From contig NC_134649.1 of NCBI RefSeq assembly GCF_030463565.1, positions 36,667,044-36,731,043 on the forward strand: DNA of 64,000 bases, given 5' to 3'. Numbering within the stretch: the stretch's first letter is position 1; every line of letters starts with the position of its first letter. The DNA is from Pelecanus crispus. Its lineage: Eukaryota; Chordata; Aves; Pelecaniformes; Pelecanidae. The position numbers and the translations under genes are program-made. The notes under the pieces are model-generated. The model ran no database searches, was not told where the DNA came from, and saw nothing but the letters and a program-made list of their open reading frames with translations. Below are positions 1 through 12,759 of this stretch, piece after piece.

Positions 1-3000
1 ACTTGGGCAGGAACCAAACTATCTAAGCTTGGTGGAGCTAGAAACTTGATCTACAAGACTGGTCCCAAAATGGAATCAAATTTCAAACAAAATCAAACAG
101 TGAATAGTTCCCCACTAGATCAAATAAATTAAGGAAAAAAGTGAAAATAATGAAAACCAGTAGCCTTGTGTGACTGCTTCAAAACTGACAGTGAACCTGC
201 GGATGCTTCCCTACTTCTGTACTAGTTGTGGATTCTATTGAGGAACTGCATGTCCAACAGAATAGCAAGAAGTATAATATGCCTGACCATGGATGGCCAG
301 TGCAGCTCACGCTAATGCTAGTTATCAGCTAATGACTGCCTTTACATAGAAGGCATGAGGTTCACACAACTGTTACGTTTATAACAAGAGGACCTGATAG
401 TCTTCCATCTGTTACTCTATATAGACATGCTGAAGAGGCATTATAGAACTGCTGTTTTGGGAGGGTAACACTTTATATCGACTTCATAATACTCCATAGA
501 ATTACACAAAGTATAAATTTATGGGGGATTAAGTTTGACTTATTTTATATATTACTTCAGACAATTTACAAGGTGTTTTTATAGGTCCTTTTACACATAC
601 GCTAGCACTTCTCCTTGGTATTTTTGCACGAAAACACAAAAAACCCTCCACAAGTTCCCCAGTGAAAAACTATGATACAAAGGCTGAGGTTCTCTCAATC
701 TTCAACTTCACTACAAAGTCCCAGAAACTTTAAGAAAAAAATTTGAATACTATGAGCTATGCTTGATTCTGTAGCTAAAACATCACTTCTGCTTTTGTGA
801 TTCATGATTGTAGTTAGGGAATATTTTAAGCCATCCCAACATTCTTTTAAAATTAATTTAAAATGTATTTGTTATACACAAAGTTATACTATGTAAAAAA
901 AACCCAAACATCTAGAGAGAACAAGAATGTTAGCTTTCTATCTGTACCAATATATTTTTTGCTTCATGTAGAACCTAAGGCCAGATATTAAGGAATCCTA
1001 CATTTCAGTAACCGGACAGTTGTCATATACTCCATAATCTTCATTGAAGTAGTCTTAACTTCATTGTCCCATTTTCTTAGTATTGTAGTGATAACTTACA
1101 AAAAGATCTCATAACCATTGGATTTAACTTTTGTCATCGAGATTCTTGTCAGTGCTATAACACAGACTAACTAATGGCACATGCCATTCTGAATACTTCA
1201 TTTATGTTCTGGTCTTTAAAACTGAAGAAAGGTTAAATATAGGGTTGAAAGTATCCTTTTATGTGGCTATAATTAAATATCTGTCAGTATTTCTATGACA
1301 ATCACCTACTATCCTGACTTTATGAAGTATCAGGACTTCTCCCACACTTGAGTAAAACTTGGTCACTATTTGAGGATCTAACTTCAAGTGGTTATGTCCA
1401 CTTATCTTACCAATTCTAGAACTAAAAAGAGATAATGGCTTTTTTTTCATTTATTTTTTCTCATTTTTACCATTTAGAACCAGCCCTGTAAACTACATGT
1501 ATGCTAGCACCTTTAATTAAATTTATCCTGAACCACTCTGGCATAAAGAGGAAATGGCTTAGCCTTATCTGGATTCATGCCTCTAGACTCTCTCAGCTCC
1601 CAAAATAGGGTATTCCCACATAGATTTCCTACTGGGAACATACTCCTACTTATGCCGACTGCCAAAATATGCCTGAGAACTGTGAGAGAGGGAGTTTGTC
1701 TAGTCCAAAACATGACAGGTACTGTTCTAACAATTTAACAGTTAAGTTCCAGGGCCAAGAAGTGCTTCCTGAACCTGTTTAATTTACTAGCATAAATGTA
1801 ACTGTAGGTGAAATTCTTTGTGTCTATCTCATCGATTCTAAAGACACTCTTTTCCTCTGTCTACAGAAGCATCTAAGGAATAAGTTCTCCTCAGAACCTG
1901 AAATGTGCCTTAAAAAAAAGCCTACTTCAGTACTGGTGATTGCAGATGAAGTGCCTTCCTTAGTTAGGAGCATTTAGATCCAGGGACAAACTCAGTATTG
2001 TCTTTTTTTGCATTCCCCCCCTAAGAGTTTCTGCTTTCTTCATTGCTCCAATCCCACTTTTACATCCTATTCCACTAGCATAGTTTGTTGATTATCTTTC
2101 TGACTAAGCAATTTGTGACTGCAGTTATAGAAATACAACCACCTATTGTAACAGAAGAATGTATGTATATAACAATAATGAAGGTCTACATTAAATTGAA
2201 CTGATGACTTTTTATTTCTTATTTAAGCTATATAGAAAAAAATAAAAAGGGGAGAGCTCACAAGTTAAAACAGAGAGGGAGAAATGTTTTCTAATTGTCA
2301 GCTTGACATTATATAACATTTCCCTACAACTAGGTATAAAATGGCTGCTACTGTGCAGGAATTCCTCCTTGTCAGTCTGGCACATCTATTTCTAGTGGAC
2401 TGCAAATCTCAGCATATGCAATTTACAAGCATGAATATGCCTGAGGTGTGACTGTGCAAGGAGGGAGAAGGTGGCTTTCATAACATAGTTCCTGCAAATT
2501 CAAGGAACTTTTTGGGGTTTTTTTCTGTTGTCACTTGATAAAGTATTGTTTAGAGGGAAAAAAATCCATATGTGTGACTATACCTAATCTCCTTGGTCCA
2601 TTTCTGTGGGTTTTCTCATTGTTTAATTCACTTTACTGGGGGAGTCAAATAAAAAAAAAAAAAAAAAAAAGAAAAAAACCAGGAAAACATCAAACTTTAA
2701 AGCTTAGTGGAAATAACTAATAATTTTGTTCCCAGCCAATTCTGGTTAAATATACCATAGTAACTTTAATTTACACATACTTTTTCTTCTTTATCATTTA
2801 GAATGTAATCTTAGGAAGAAAACTTATTTGAAGTAACTGAAAAATGACAGAAACCTCAAAACATAGGAAGCAAAAATTAAGCCTATAAACAGCTGTTGCT
2901 CTATCCTTCTCTTACCTTTAAGGATGAAGAAACGTGTACAGTCCTATCAATCCATTAGCATTGAGTAGCACAGTATTCTTTTGGCAGATGTGAAAAAAAG

Positions 3001-6000
3001 CAGAAGAAAACCATCATCTATGCTGAAGCCATATAGAAATGTTGAGGATTAGATTCAGAACTTCCAGAAAAATCAGGTGATAGAAACAGATACAAATATT
3101 CATAAAATTCTTTAGTGAAATTACTAGCTAGAGGAAGAAAAAGCTATGCAAAATTTCTATAAATTTTTCAGTTGTAGAGAAGGTAAGAGAAAAGCAATGG
3201 AAACCCTCACAAATATAACTTATTTCCATTGTACTAAAACCATTTCCTGCTCCTTCAGGATGTAAACCACCTACATACAAGTGAACTATAAACTATAAAT
3301 CACAAGGTTTTTCATGTTGGGATAAAGGAGTATTTTGCCATGCAGTACTGAATTTATTCTGAAATCTTCAGGGCAATCAGAAAGCAAATATGTATAGCAA
3401 AAGGCAGACAGGCAAACCATGTTGCAGCAGCAGCAGCCATTGTGAAGGGGAGGATAAATGCATTAATCACTGAAGTATAGCTCAATTAGAAAGATTTTTA
3501 TCAACCATGAAAGATCAGACTACAATATGGAGCATGATTTCTTGATCCCTGAGTAGACTGTGCTAGTAGTGTTGTATGAGAACTGTATATGACCGTCTTT
3601 CATATGAATGGAGGAACCAGAGAGATACTGGGATAAGACAGGAGACAGTAGTTACAATAGTGGTACTTTTAATAACATTTCTCTGCTTCTTATTTATATA
3701 TACTTACATTTCTCTACTCCTTATTTAAATGTACTTTGGATTTTCCAAAATATATTTTTATTTTCTGCATTCATTTTTTTTTAATACTTTGACCAGGCAG
3801 CTGTGAAGAGGAGCACATTTGAAAATTAGTAGAAATATTTTGCAGCTACAGCAATTGGTCTAAGAAAATGTATTACCTCTCTGCACAAACCTTATCTCAC
3901 TGGAAATATTTTGCCTGCTTCTTTCATGCGGCTAATGGGATTCATGGGTTTTTTTGGTGTTTAAGTACAGTTGCAGTTTTAGGATCCTAAACATCACTAT
4001 GGCCTGTGCTTGACAGACAGAAGGGTTAATGTAGACATAAAATGGAATCTGAGCAAAACTACTTTGTTGTCTTTAATACGAAACAAGATAGGAACACAGG
4101 AGCATAACTAGAGAAAAAAAGGTATTTTGGAAGTCAACAATTATTTCATTTATAATAGTTTATAATTACATTAGTTGAGTGAAACAGCTCTTTACTTCTG
4201 CATTCTTGTTACAAAGCAGAGATTATGGTGATCCACAATGTATTATAAGAAATAGAAGTGAAGAAAGAAGATCAGGCTTAAAAAGGATTTAGTTTGGCAT
4301 AGCAGCAGGTACTCAGGAATGTAAGGTGAGTTCAGGCTGTTTGCACATAAATCCACTAGATCTTCAACACCTTTAATATTGGCTGTTTTGCACACTCATT
4401 TTTGAACTTTCATATCATATGCCTGCTAATAAAAAAGGTAAGGAAGAATGCCCAATAGCAGATATTCTGGCTACATTCCTTCTTGCAGGGCTCCTACCTG
4501 CCTTCGATTTTTCATGAGTTCTCTGTAAACCAGGACATTAGAGTGTTAAAGCTATGAGTCTTTGTTTCAGGTCCTTCTCAAACACTGCTCCCATCTTGTT
4601 ACACAGACAAACCACTCTGGTTGCACTATAGTGCAGGTTTTCTTTTTGTTGCCAAGCTACCTTCTTTGCTTCTTGAGAAGCTGCAGGTTGTTGATTTTTT
4701 GTAGTCCTCCTCTTCCTCCCAATTTGTTTCATAAACACAACGCAGCAGCAAATACAGCCATGGAACTGAATGATGCTATTTGTCAGTTACCTCCTGGTGC
4801 GATGAAGCCAGCAAGAGTATAAAAGCACAAAAGAAGGCCTTTAAAAGAAGAGTAATTTTCTTAAATATTTGAGAAGTAATTCTCTTAAGATAATACGTGC
4901 AATCAGCACCCAGCATGTGCAGCAGCCACGTTCTGGAAGACAAAATTGGCTGCTTCAGAGAGTTCAGCATAAAGCAGACGGTTGGGGTACTGTAGTTCTC
5001 CTACACTAAGTTATTAAAAGACAAATCCTGTATGTTACTGAAGCTCAAACTGAGGTGTTCCAAAATATAGAACAGAAAATAGTTAAGATCTGCATGTTGC
5101 TATTTGAAATTTAAGCTGTGGTCACCAAACCCATCCATATTAATTAGCGTGCATCTTAGAGATGCTGTTTTGCAGATCAGCTTGGAAAGTAGAACACTTG
5201 AAGAGGCATAGAAATGACTAAGACGCATGCCAAGTAGAACAAAATAAACTAAGGAAGAAATGAATGAGAGAGGTGGGGGAAAGACCAGAATAAAGTACTG
5301 CAATAATTAGAACTTTTATTTGTAGAAGAAAAAAAAAACTTATTGCAATGGATTATGGTTGTGGTTATGAAATAGATACTGGAAGAACAAGTAAAAGCTA
5401 CTGAGTTAACTGATGAAGTACTTTTTATTAGTCCAATTCCAGGAATGGTCAGCACTTTAAGTACGGAGATGATCCCTATACCGATCACATCTGGCAGGCA
5501 GTTTTTAATGGAATTTAGGGTACACTGTTATCCCTGAGATTGCTATTTAGTTCCTATAGTAGAACCCAAGGTGGACCAGTAACCCCAAGGCTGCACATTT
5601 TCTGTGCTCAAAAACTAGATTAACTGTTTCTAGCTATTCTAGCACTACTATTATTACAGAAACATAAACTGAAGAGTCATTCATTTAAAATACTGACTCT
5701 CTCAACATTTTGTCCCCTCTTTTCATAAGATACATTCTTTTTACGCTCTGATTTTGAAGGGAAACTATAAAAAAAAAAAAAATTGTCTGAAACATTATTT
5801 CCATTTTTATATGCTGTTGCACATCTTTGTTGTAGAAAATTAGACTAAGTGAATCTCAACCATTAATTTATCAAAAGGTGTTACTTTTGCTGGAAGTGGT
5901 GGTGGTGGAAGTGCTGTGCTGAATGCAGACTGTTAGGGTGGAATAAATGTGGTTTACATAGAGCCCACTGGAAATTAACTTCACCTGCCATTCAGATTAG

Positions 6001-7932
6001 ATGAATAGCATGGCTGGGGATTGCTTATTTTGTCATGATAAAATTAATACAGATTTTAAAATAAATAAATAAAGATTATGCTCTGGAATTAATATGAGAG
6101 TTTATGACTGCTCAAATGAAGTGAGAAACACATTGAGACTTCATTTACTATGCAAAAATTGCGTATTTCTTTATAAGGGGACCTCTTCAAAGAAAATAAT
6201 AAGCTTCATCATGCCAGTGGACAGGAACAATTTAATTTATGCCTAAATAAACAGACTGTAAGTATGTAGCTTTTTCCTGAAGTTATAGTCTCTCCAGCTG
6301 AAATTTTTAAAAAATCTTTACACCATAGTCTTCTGTCATCTGACAACAGGATCAGCAGGGAAGTAGCTACTTCTTTTGAGGAACTGCTTCTTCATGTAAG
6401 GTGCAGTGGTGCTGCAGATCGAGTTTTGATGCAGTCTCTTCTTGGTCTCCCCGCACTAGCATTAGCTGGGCTTTGCCTGATCTATATTTTAACTCTTGCT
6501 TTATGGGACATTTCCAGAGTTCATCTTATCACAGTTAACAGGGGAAAAAAAAAATCTCTACCACAATGACAGAAATGAGGACATAATCTGATATGTATTA
6601 CTTCAGGAGCAACGCCAGGTTTAGCGTTCCTTGATATCCATCTGCTCCATGATCTACCGATTCATACATGGTGCCACACCACAGTTTTTTCTACTATGAC
6701 AGCGTAGCTATTTGTATGGTTATATGGTGAAAATCAAGAAAGTGATCCACTGAAAACTACCCCCACACACACATTTCTCCTGCCCTTTTTTCCCCTACTC
6801 AAAATTTTTAGTCAGATCAGGTCCCAGTCCAGCTCCACATGTGACAGCATGGAACACTTGTACTGGCACACAGAAGAGAACAGCAGTGAATGAAAGGGAA
6901 AGTTCTCCACTGAATCTTTTAACATAGCCAAGGAGCTTCTCTCTTTCACCATGGTGAAAAATACTGGCTTAGTTGTATAAGAAAGCTTCTCATGTCTAAC
7001 AGCATCAGGCTACAGTCTTACTAGTTGAAATTTCAGATACTAGAAACCAGAGCTTAAAAAAAAAACCAAAAAAAAGGTGCCATTTCAGAGTGCAGATTCA
7101 TGTAATAACCATGTTGCCCTCTGCTGCTCTACTGATATACTCTTTTTACAAATACAGTAAGTATACTTCTGAGCTATTTTTAAACTTCCTAATTTATTTA
7201 TTTACATTTCCAACTTGTTCATGAGTCATAATTTGGATACATATATATCTAAATTACTGCTTATATTAAATACATACCTCCTTAGGAAAAAGGCACAATT
7301 CTTATCTAGAAAGTGCTGTCATACGGTTAACTGGATAAATTAGCAGTATACTGAAATAGCTTTTTAAAATCTAAAATAAATGTTTGTCTAATTTTAGTAA
7401 AAAATCCTTAAGTATCTGGGGAAAGGAGCCTCTCTCAGAGAAGTAAAACCATTGTTTTTATCTGACCTCAGATAAAGATGGCACTGAATCATTCAAGATG
7501 GCACTGAATAAAAAAAATTGAACTGGGAGTTGATAAATCATTTTCCTTTTTTTGCATTCTGTACATATCCAGTTTGTAACAAATTAAAGACTCAGCAAAG
7601 ACTATAGAGCATGTGTATACAGTAACAATTAGACATTTGGCTTTGTCATCTGAGGGGAAAAAAAAAAATCTATTTATTGATTAGCCTGAGTCTTGTATTT
7701 TAGGAAGAATTATCATTCTGTTCACTCAGATGCCAGTTGTTTCCAGCCATCCTTTGGATGATCTGTTATTATTCAGAAGCGATGTGTCCTAAGGACAGTG
7801 GATTGCAACCATGTTTTTTTTTCTTAACTGTAACGTGATAAACATCAGATGCCAGATTTTAGCAACTCCAATAACAACAATGGCCTCTTACTTGTAGCAG
7901 GGGTCCTATTGCCAAGTGATTATATCAGTAGG
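1..7932. other. AT-rich intergenic DNA, no gene recognised
   Basis: Both strands have only short open frames (under about 90 codons), with no recognisable protein family and no run of exon-like frames bounded by splice sites. It contains A-runs (20 A at 2651-2670), a GGT-rich patch near 5890 and a 20-bp-period tandem duplication at 7475-7509. In mammals this side of CCDC66 is the spacer towards ERC2; whether that holds here cannot be seen from the window. Confidence 0.6.
7475..7509. repeat. two-copy 20-bp tandem duplication
   Basis: The 15-mer AAGATGGCACTGAAT occurs at 7475-7489 and again at 7495-7509, separated by CATTC, giving a period of 20 bp. The copies are identical, so this is a recent local duplication or a slippage product. 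No function is suggested. Confidence 0.85.
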
Positions 7933-8443
7933 TGTCCTGGGTTCAGCTGGGATAGAGTTAATTTTCCTCCTAGTAGCTGGCATAGTGCTGTGTTTTGGAT
8001 TTAGTAGGAGAAGAATGTTGATAACACACTGATGGTTTAGTTGTTGCTGAGTACTGCTTATGCCAGTCAAGGATTTTTCAGCTTCCCATGCTCTGCCAGG
8101 TGCACAAGAAACTGGGAGGGGGCACAGCCAGAATAGTTGATCCAAACTGACCAAAGGGCTATTCCATACCATATGACATCATGCTCAGTATAGAAACTGG
8201 GGGGAGTTGGCTGGGGGGCAGCGATCGCTGCTCGGGAACTGGCTGGGTGTCAGTTGGTGAGCAATTGCATTGTGCATCACTTGTTTTGTATATTCTTTTA
8301 TCATTATTTTCTCTTCCTTTGCTGTCCTGTTAAACTGCCTTTCTCTCAACCCACAGGTTCTACTTCCCCCCCACCGGGGGGAAGGGGAGGGTGAGTGAGC
8401 GGCTCTGTGGAGCTTGGTTGCCAACTGGGGTTAAACCATGACA
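7933..8443. mobile_element. probable solo LTR of an avian endogenous retrovirus (ERVL-like)
   Basis: This 511-bp block begins TGTCCTGGGTTCAGC and ends TTAAACCATGACA, so it has the TG...CA termini of an LTR. Its composition differs sharply from the AT-rich flanks. The end sequences and the internal ATGACATCATGCTCAGTATAG-type segment (reverse strand) resemble LTRs that are abundant in neoavian genomes, as I recall them. Flanks GTAGG (before) and GAGGG (after) could be a 5-bp target-site duplication with one mismatch. No internal retroviral coding region is next to it, so it is most simply a solo LTR. Family name and orientation are not certain. Confidence 0.7.
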
Positions 8444-9746
8444 GAGGGTCTTACAGCTTCTGTCGCATTCAGCCTATTGGTTGTTCGGTTTGTAAATACA
8501 AACACTGCCACAAATCCAGAACATTTTCAATCTAAACAGGGATAAAGTATGACAGATGGATGTAGAACACAGATGGAAGGAGGGAATAGAAAGTCTTCAT
8601 TTCCACAATCCATATCATGCTTATTACGAAGAAAAAAATAGCTCAGTTTCTGAACCACCCATAAATTATTTTTTGAGCTTGGAACTCTCATAAAGCAGTT
8701 GCTGATGAATTGCTCAGCAACTTCTGCCCTTCAGGCAGTCAGCAGTCCCACTGTCCCTATTTTTCTCCTTTTGTTGTTATTTTTCACCTATGACAATCCG
8801 TTCTGTCACAGACATCACCTTCTTTTCATTCACCAAACCAAGATTCAAATGCGTAAGCATTTTATGATCTCCATGACCTTTGAAGTGGCCTTAAAAGTTT
8901 AGTTTAATTCCATGGTGATGTTATTTGGCTTATTCCAATTTTGCAATTATACAAAGGTCATTCAATAAGGTCTTAAGTGCTCTAAGTTGTTGATTTCCTT
9001 AGCATGAAAGAAGAAAACACAATAAATAACTCCCTTTTTTTAGGAATGAAAGGGAAGTGAAAAAAGACATATGGACAACAGGCGTTAACCCCTTCTATAC
9101 ACTAGCTATCAGGGGTGATGTGTGTATAGCAAGGCCTGGGTAAGGAATCCCTTTCCAAATAGCTTTTGTGCAAAGTTTCAGGTACTTCAAGTTGCCAGTT
9201 AATTAAAGCATTTATGAAATATTGTATATCATACACACAAAGAACCATGTAGCCTTTCTGATACTATTATTTTGCTCCCCCCCAGCCCCAAGACTGAACA
9301 AAAGGATTTATTTACCTTGATAAAATGGGAAGGAAAAAAAAAAGCCCACCTCTTACAATTTTCCAAAAGTCATGTTGCATAACACCATGTAGCCATAGAG
9401 ATGAGATGAAACTGCATTTTTCTGTGTTACTGGAAACAAGAGCAAGGTACATGCTATGCTATGAAAGTGAGATGCCACTTAGAGCATAATCTAACATATT
9501 TGAAGAAAAATCCTATCAAATGGTTTAATAATACTACCCTATTTTGCAAATGGAAAAGAAAAGTAGGGAGGGAAAAGGTTACACCCCAATTATTCTGGAA
9601 TTGCAATTAATGTGTTTCAGCTCCTGGCCATATGGCTGTTTCACAGACTATCTTTGGACATTCTATTTGGGCATTTCTGACAGTATAGTAGCAGCACACC
9701 ATCTATCTAGCTCTGTATTTCAACTCCCTAAATACAAATCAAAAAG

Positions 9747-9764
9747 CACACACACACACACACA
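9747..9764. repeat. (CA)9 microsatellite
   Basis: Nine uninterrupted CA units flanked by AAAAAG and TACACT. Likely length-polymorphic. Confidence 0.9.
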
Positions 9765-10605
9765 TACACTCGTCTAAGAATAATCATACAAAATTTCAGG
9801 GAAAATATTTTTAATGACTGTTAGAAACACAAACAGTCACTATTATGTTGGTGTTGCAGCCTCTTCCTTTCCAACTTTACTCATAGATACTCTTCGAAAC
9901 TTCCATTGGTCTGGCAATAATCCCATTAAAACCAAGTTATTTTCTATTTAGTGTGCATAAAAGTGACAGAACTTGGCTCGTACTTACAACTGTGATCCAA
10001 TAACGTATGCTGCTGAATTACCACATGTTGTAAAAGCATACTCAATTAAAAACATTAGGTGTGACATAATATTGTAGAACACCCTTTCAGAAACTGGCAA
10101 TTTTTTATAATCTGTAAAGATTTGCACAAGTATGAAGCAATTTCTTGTAGATACAGGAATAATTACTGGCAGATTTCATTTGTTCCAGAATATAACACTG
10201 TAACACTATCAGATGTACATTTGCATTGCAGCAGTAAAGAAAAATCACTGCAGAAGGAAGACTAGACTGACTTGAGCTACAGTAAGCAACATGATGATTT
10301 GTTGTCACGCTTGTCATCACAAGTTCAGTCTCATCTTGTAGTAGCTAGATAAGTGTATTTTAATTTGAAGCGCAGAACATTTTTGAAAGCTATGGCACAA
10401 CATTTTTATCTCCTTTTCTTAATAAAGCTCCTTTGCCTGTTCAAAAGGAATATCCTGAATTACTAGTGTCCCAATATGTTTCTATTCAAGCTTATCTAAT
10501 TCAACAGTACGCTTTCAGAATGAACAGAAAAGAAAAACAGTATATACTTATATACATTTTTGTGTATGTATACTTACAAGAACAACCCCATATATACATT
10601 CAATA

Positions 10606-10650
10606 TGTGTGTGTGTATACACACACCCCCATATATATATATATATATAT
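10606..10650. repeat. compound TG / CA / AT microsatellite
   Basis: A TG run passes through TATACACACAC into CCCC and then about ten AT units. The TG and CA halves are complementary and could pair as a short hairpin. Confidence 0.85.
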
Positions 10651-12544
10651 AAAGCTTTCATGGTAGAAACAAAACAGTTGGCAAAGCTTACTTATGAAGT
10701 GGGATTGAATCATAAACCATTCAAGAGATCCAGACTGCTTTCCCAATTTTCTGCGAAACAATTATTGCCAGATATAACGAACACTCTCTTCAAAGACTGA
10801 TAAGGTTTACATCTAAATGAATTTATGTCTTCAGAAATTCTAAAGCACATACGAAAATGACAATATTCAGCAAATAGCATTTGTTGAGATTTATTAACAT
10901 TATTTTGAAATATATCCAAGTTCAAGCCCAACTTGGTTTAAGAAGCAAGTTATGATTAAAGAGCTTTGCTCAGAAAACTTGAGAAAAAGGGAGACTCGTA
11001 CAAAAGATGAGAAAGCATTACATCAGCATAGGTCATCCATTTCTGTTTTGTTAAATCTCCATCCATTATACTGCATTTTCTGTTTCAGCTATACCCAAGG
11101 ATTGATGGACAGATTGGACAGATTAAAAACAAGACGTAAGGATAAAAGCAAAACGTTTCCAATTCTAAAAGCCTTTGTATTGTTAAATTTGGGGGGGGGA
11201 TTCAGTGTAGTTGATGGTTTTTAAGTCAAATAAATTTCTGCAATTATTTATTTTAGTCAGAGTTGAATTGCCTATTACTGCTTTGGTTAACTTTTTTGTG
11301 CACCACTTAGTCAAAAATTTACGAAGTACTGCACAAAATATGAAAGAAATCCTACGAATTTCTGGAAATTGAGCTGCTAGGGCAGAGTTTATAAATATAC
11401 AGAAATCTGTGAAGTTTCATCTACTGCCAACCGTAATTACAACTGTGAAATTCTGCAGGAGGGAAGGCAAAACTATAATAAAACTTTCCATTTGGGAGCA
11501 TTTATAACATTGTACTAATTGAGGGACTGATTCACCATCATGTATAACCTGTATTGTTAACAGTATCTTTGGAAAATGTACATGTAATTCTACTTGCCCA
11601 ACAGAATTCTTCATACAGGGACTATCAAAAATGGCAAGGAAAACGACAATCATATCCTTTTTTTTTTTTTTTTACATTTACAGTTAAATGCTCTCATCAA
11701 CAACCATAAAGAAATAAACGATCAACCAAATGAAAACCCATGGGAGCAAACAGAAAATTGTGCTAACTAGACATTAAGTTTTTCCTTCATATTCATCTTA
11801 CTCTAGATAATACAGAAGGTGAAGTTTGCAACAATTTATCACTTAGCCCCAAACATAAGCATGAATCCAATCAGATGTACAGTTCAAGGGTGAAGGAAAA
11901 GAGAATGTGCTGAAATTTTGGGAAGAAATCCAATACTGATAAAGGGAAGGACAAGAGAATATGGAAATGCCTATGAAAATGGCATTGTTTACAGTGTAAA
12001 AACAAAAGGGCAGATGAGGGAATTTGGTAGAAAATCCTACTATTTATCCTTCAGCACAAATACCTCTGTATTCAGTCTGCTGATACTCTACTCAGATTTT
12101 TCCTAATCGGAGTAGCAAAAATACAAAAGCACCTTGAAAATGGTTGTAGAGATGTCCACTTGTCTGTTTCCGTCTCTGGCCTGTGGATGGGTTTCTCTTC
12201 CCTTATCACACAAAAGTGCTGTGATCTAGATTGATCATCTTAACAAAACGTCTAAATACACAAAATAATCACATATTCCCTAAGTAACACAATGGTATAT
12301 TAATTATTTTTTCCCAAGTCACATTACAATAAAGTGTCCTATTTGTATTTACTATGCCCTCACTGACTATTTTAACATACGTAACATTTCTATAGTTCTC
12401 CCCCAATCAGAAACAATTGGAAAAATTGTACAAAACATCAACAGTTTTGAAGAAAAAAGGATTTTTTAACATGCTGTCATCCTGTGATCATGTCACATCG
12501 TAAAAGAAGGCACGGTCTCCTTTAGTAACACTTCCCAGTTTACG

Positions 12545-12573
12545 ATAAATGGATACACATGATATCCATTTAT
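12545..12573. repeat. perfect 11-bp inverted repeat (hairpin)
   Basis: ATAAATGGATA at 12545-12555 is followed by a 7-base loop and its exact reverse complement TATCCATTTAT at 12563-12573. It lies in AT-rich DNA with no gene nearby. No terminator or MITE context was recognised. Confidence 0.85.
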
Positions 12574-12715
12574 ATAAATGAATATATTTATCTTAAAGCA
12601 AGATAAATTACAATTTCTGTTTATACTTCCATTATTTCATTTGAAGGTAAAAATCAACTCATAGCTGATTTCTCAAAGCCACACAATTTCTAATGCTGCT
12701 ATTCATGATGTTTGT

Positions 12716-12759
12716 TTATTATTGTTAAGTCTATTTTTTATTATTGTTATGTCTATTAT
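12716..12759. repeat. two-copy 22-bp tandem duplication
   Basis: The unit beginning TTATTATTGTTAAGTCTATT at 12716 recurs at 12738 with A-to-T changes (GTTATGTCTATT). Period 22 bp, about two copies. Confidence 0.8.

Noticed and set aside
2641-2690. AATAAA followed by an A20 run as a retrocopy end
   Set aside because: The signal directly merges with the A-run and nothing upstream looks like a transcript 3' end. Simple A-rich sequence is sufficient.
7906-8424. Minus-strand open frames of 79-88 codons
   Set aside because: They fall within the probable LTR and do not resemble retroviral proteins.
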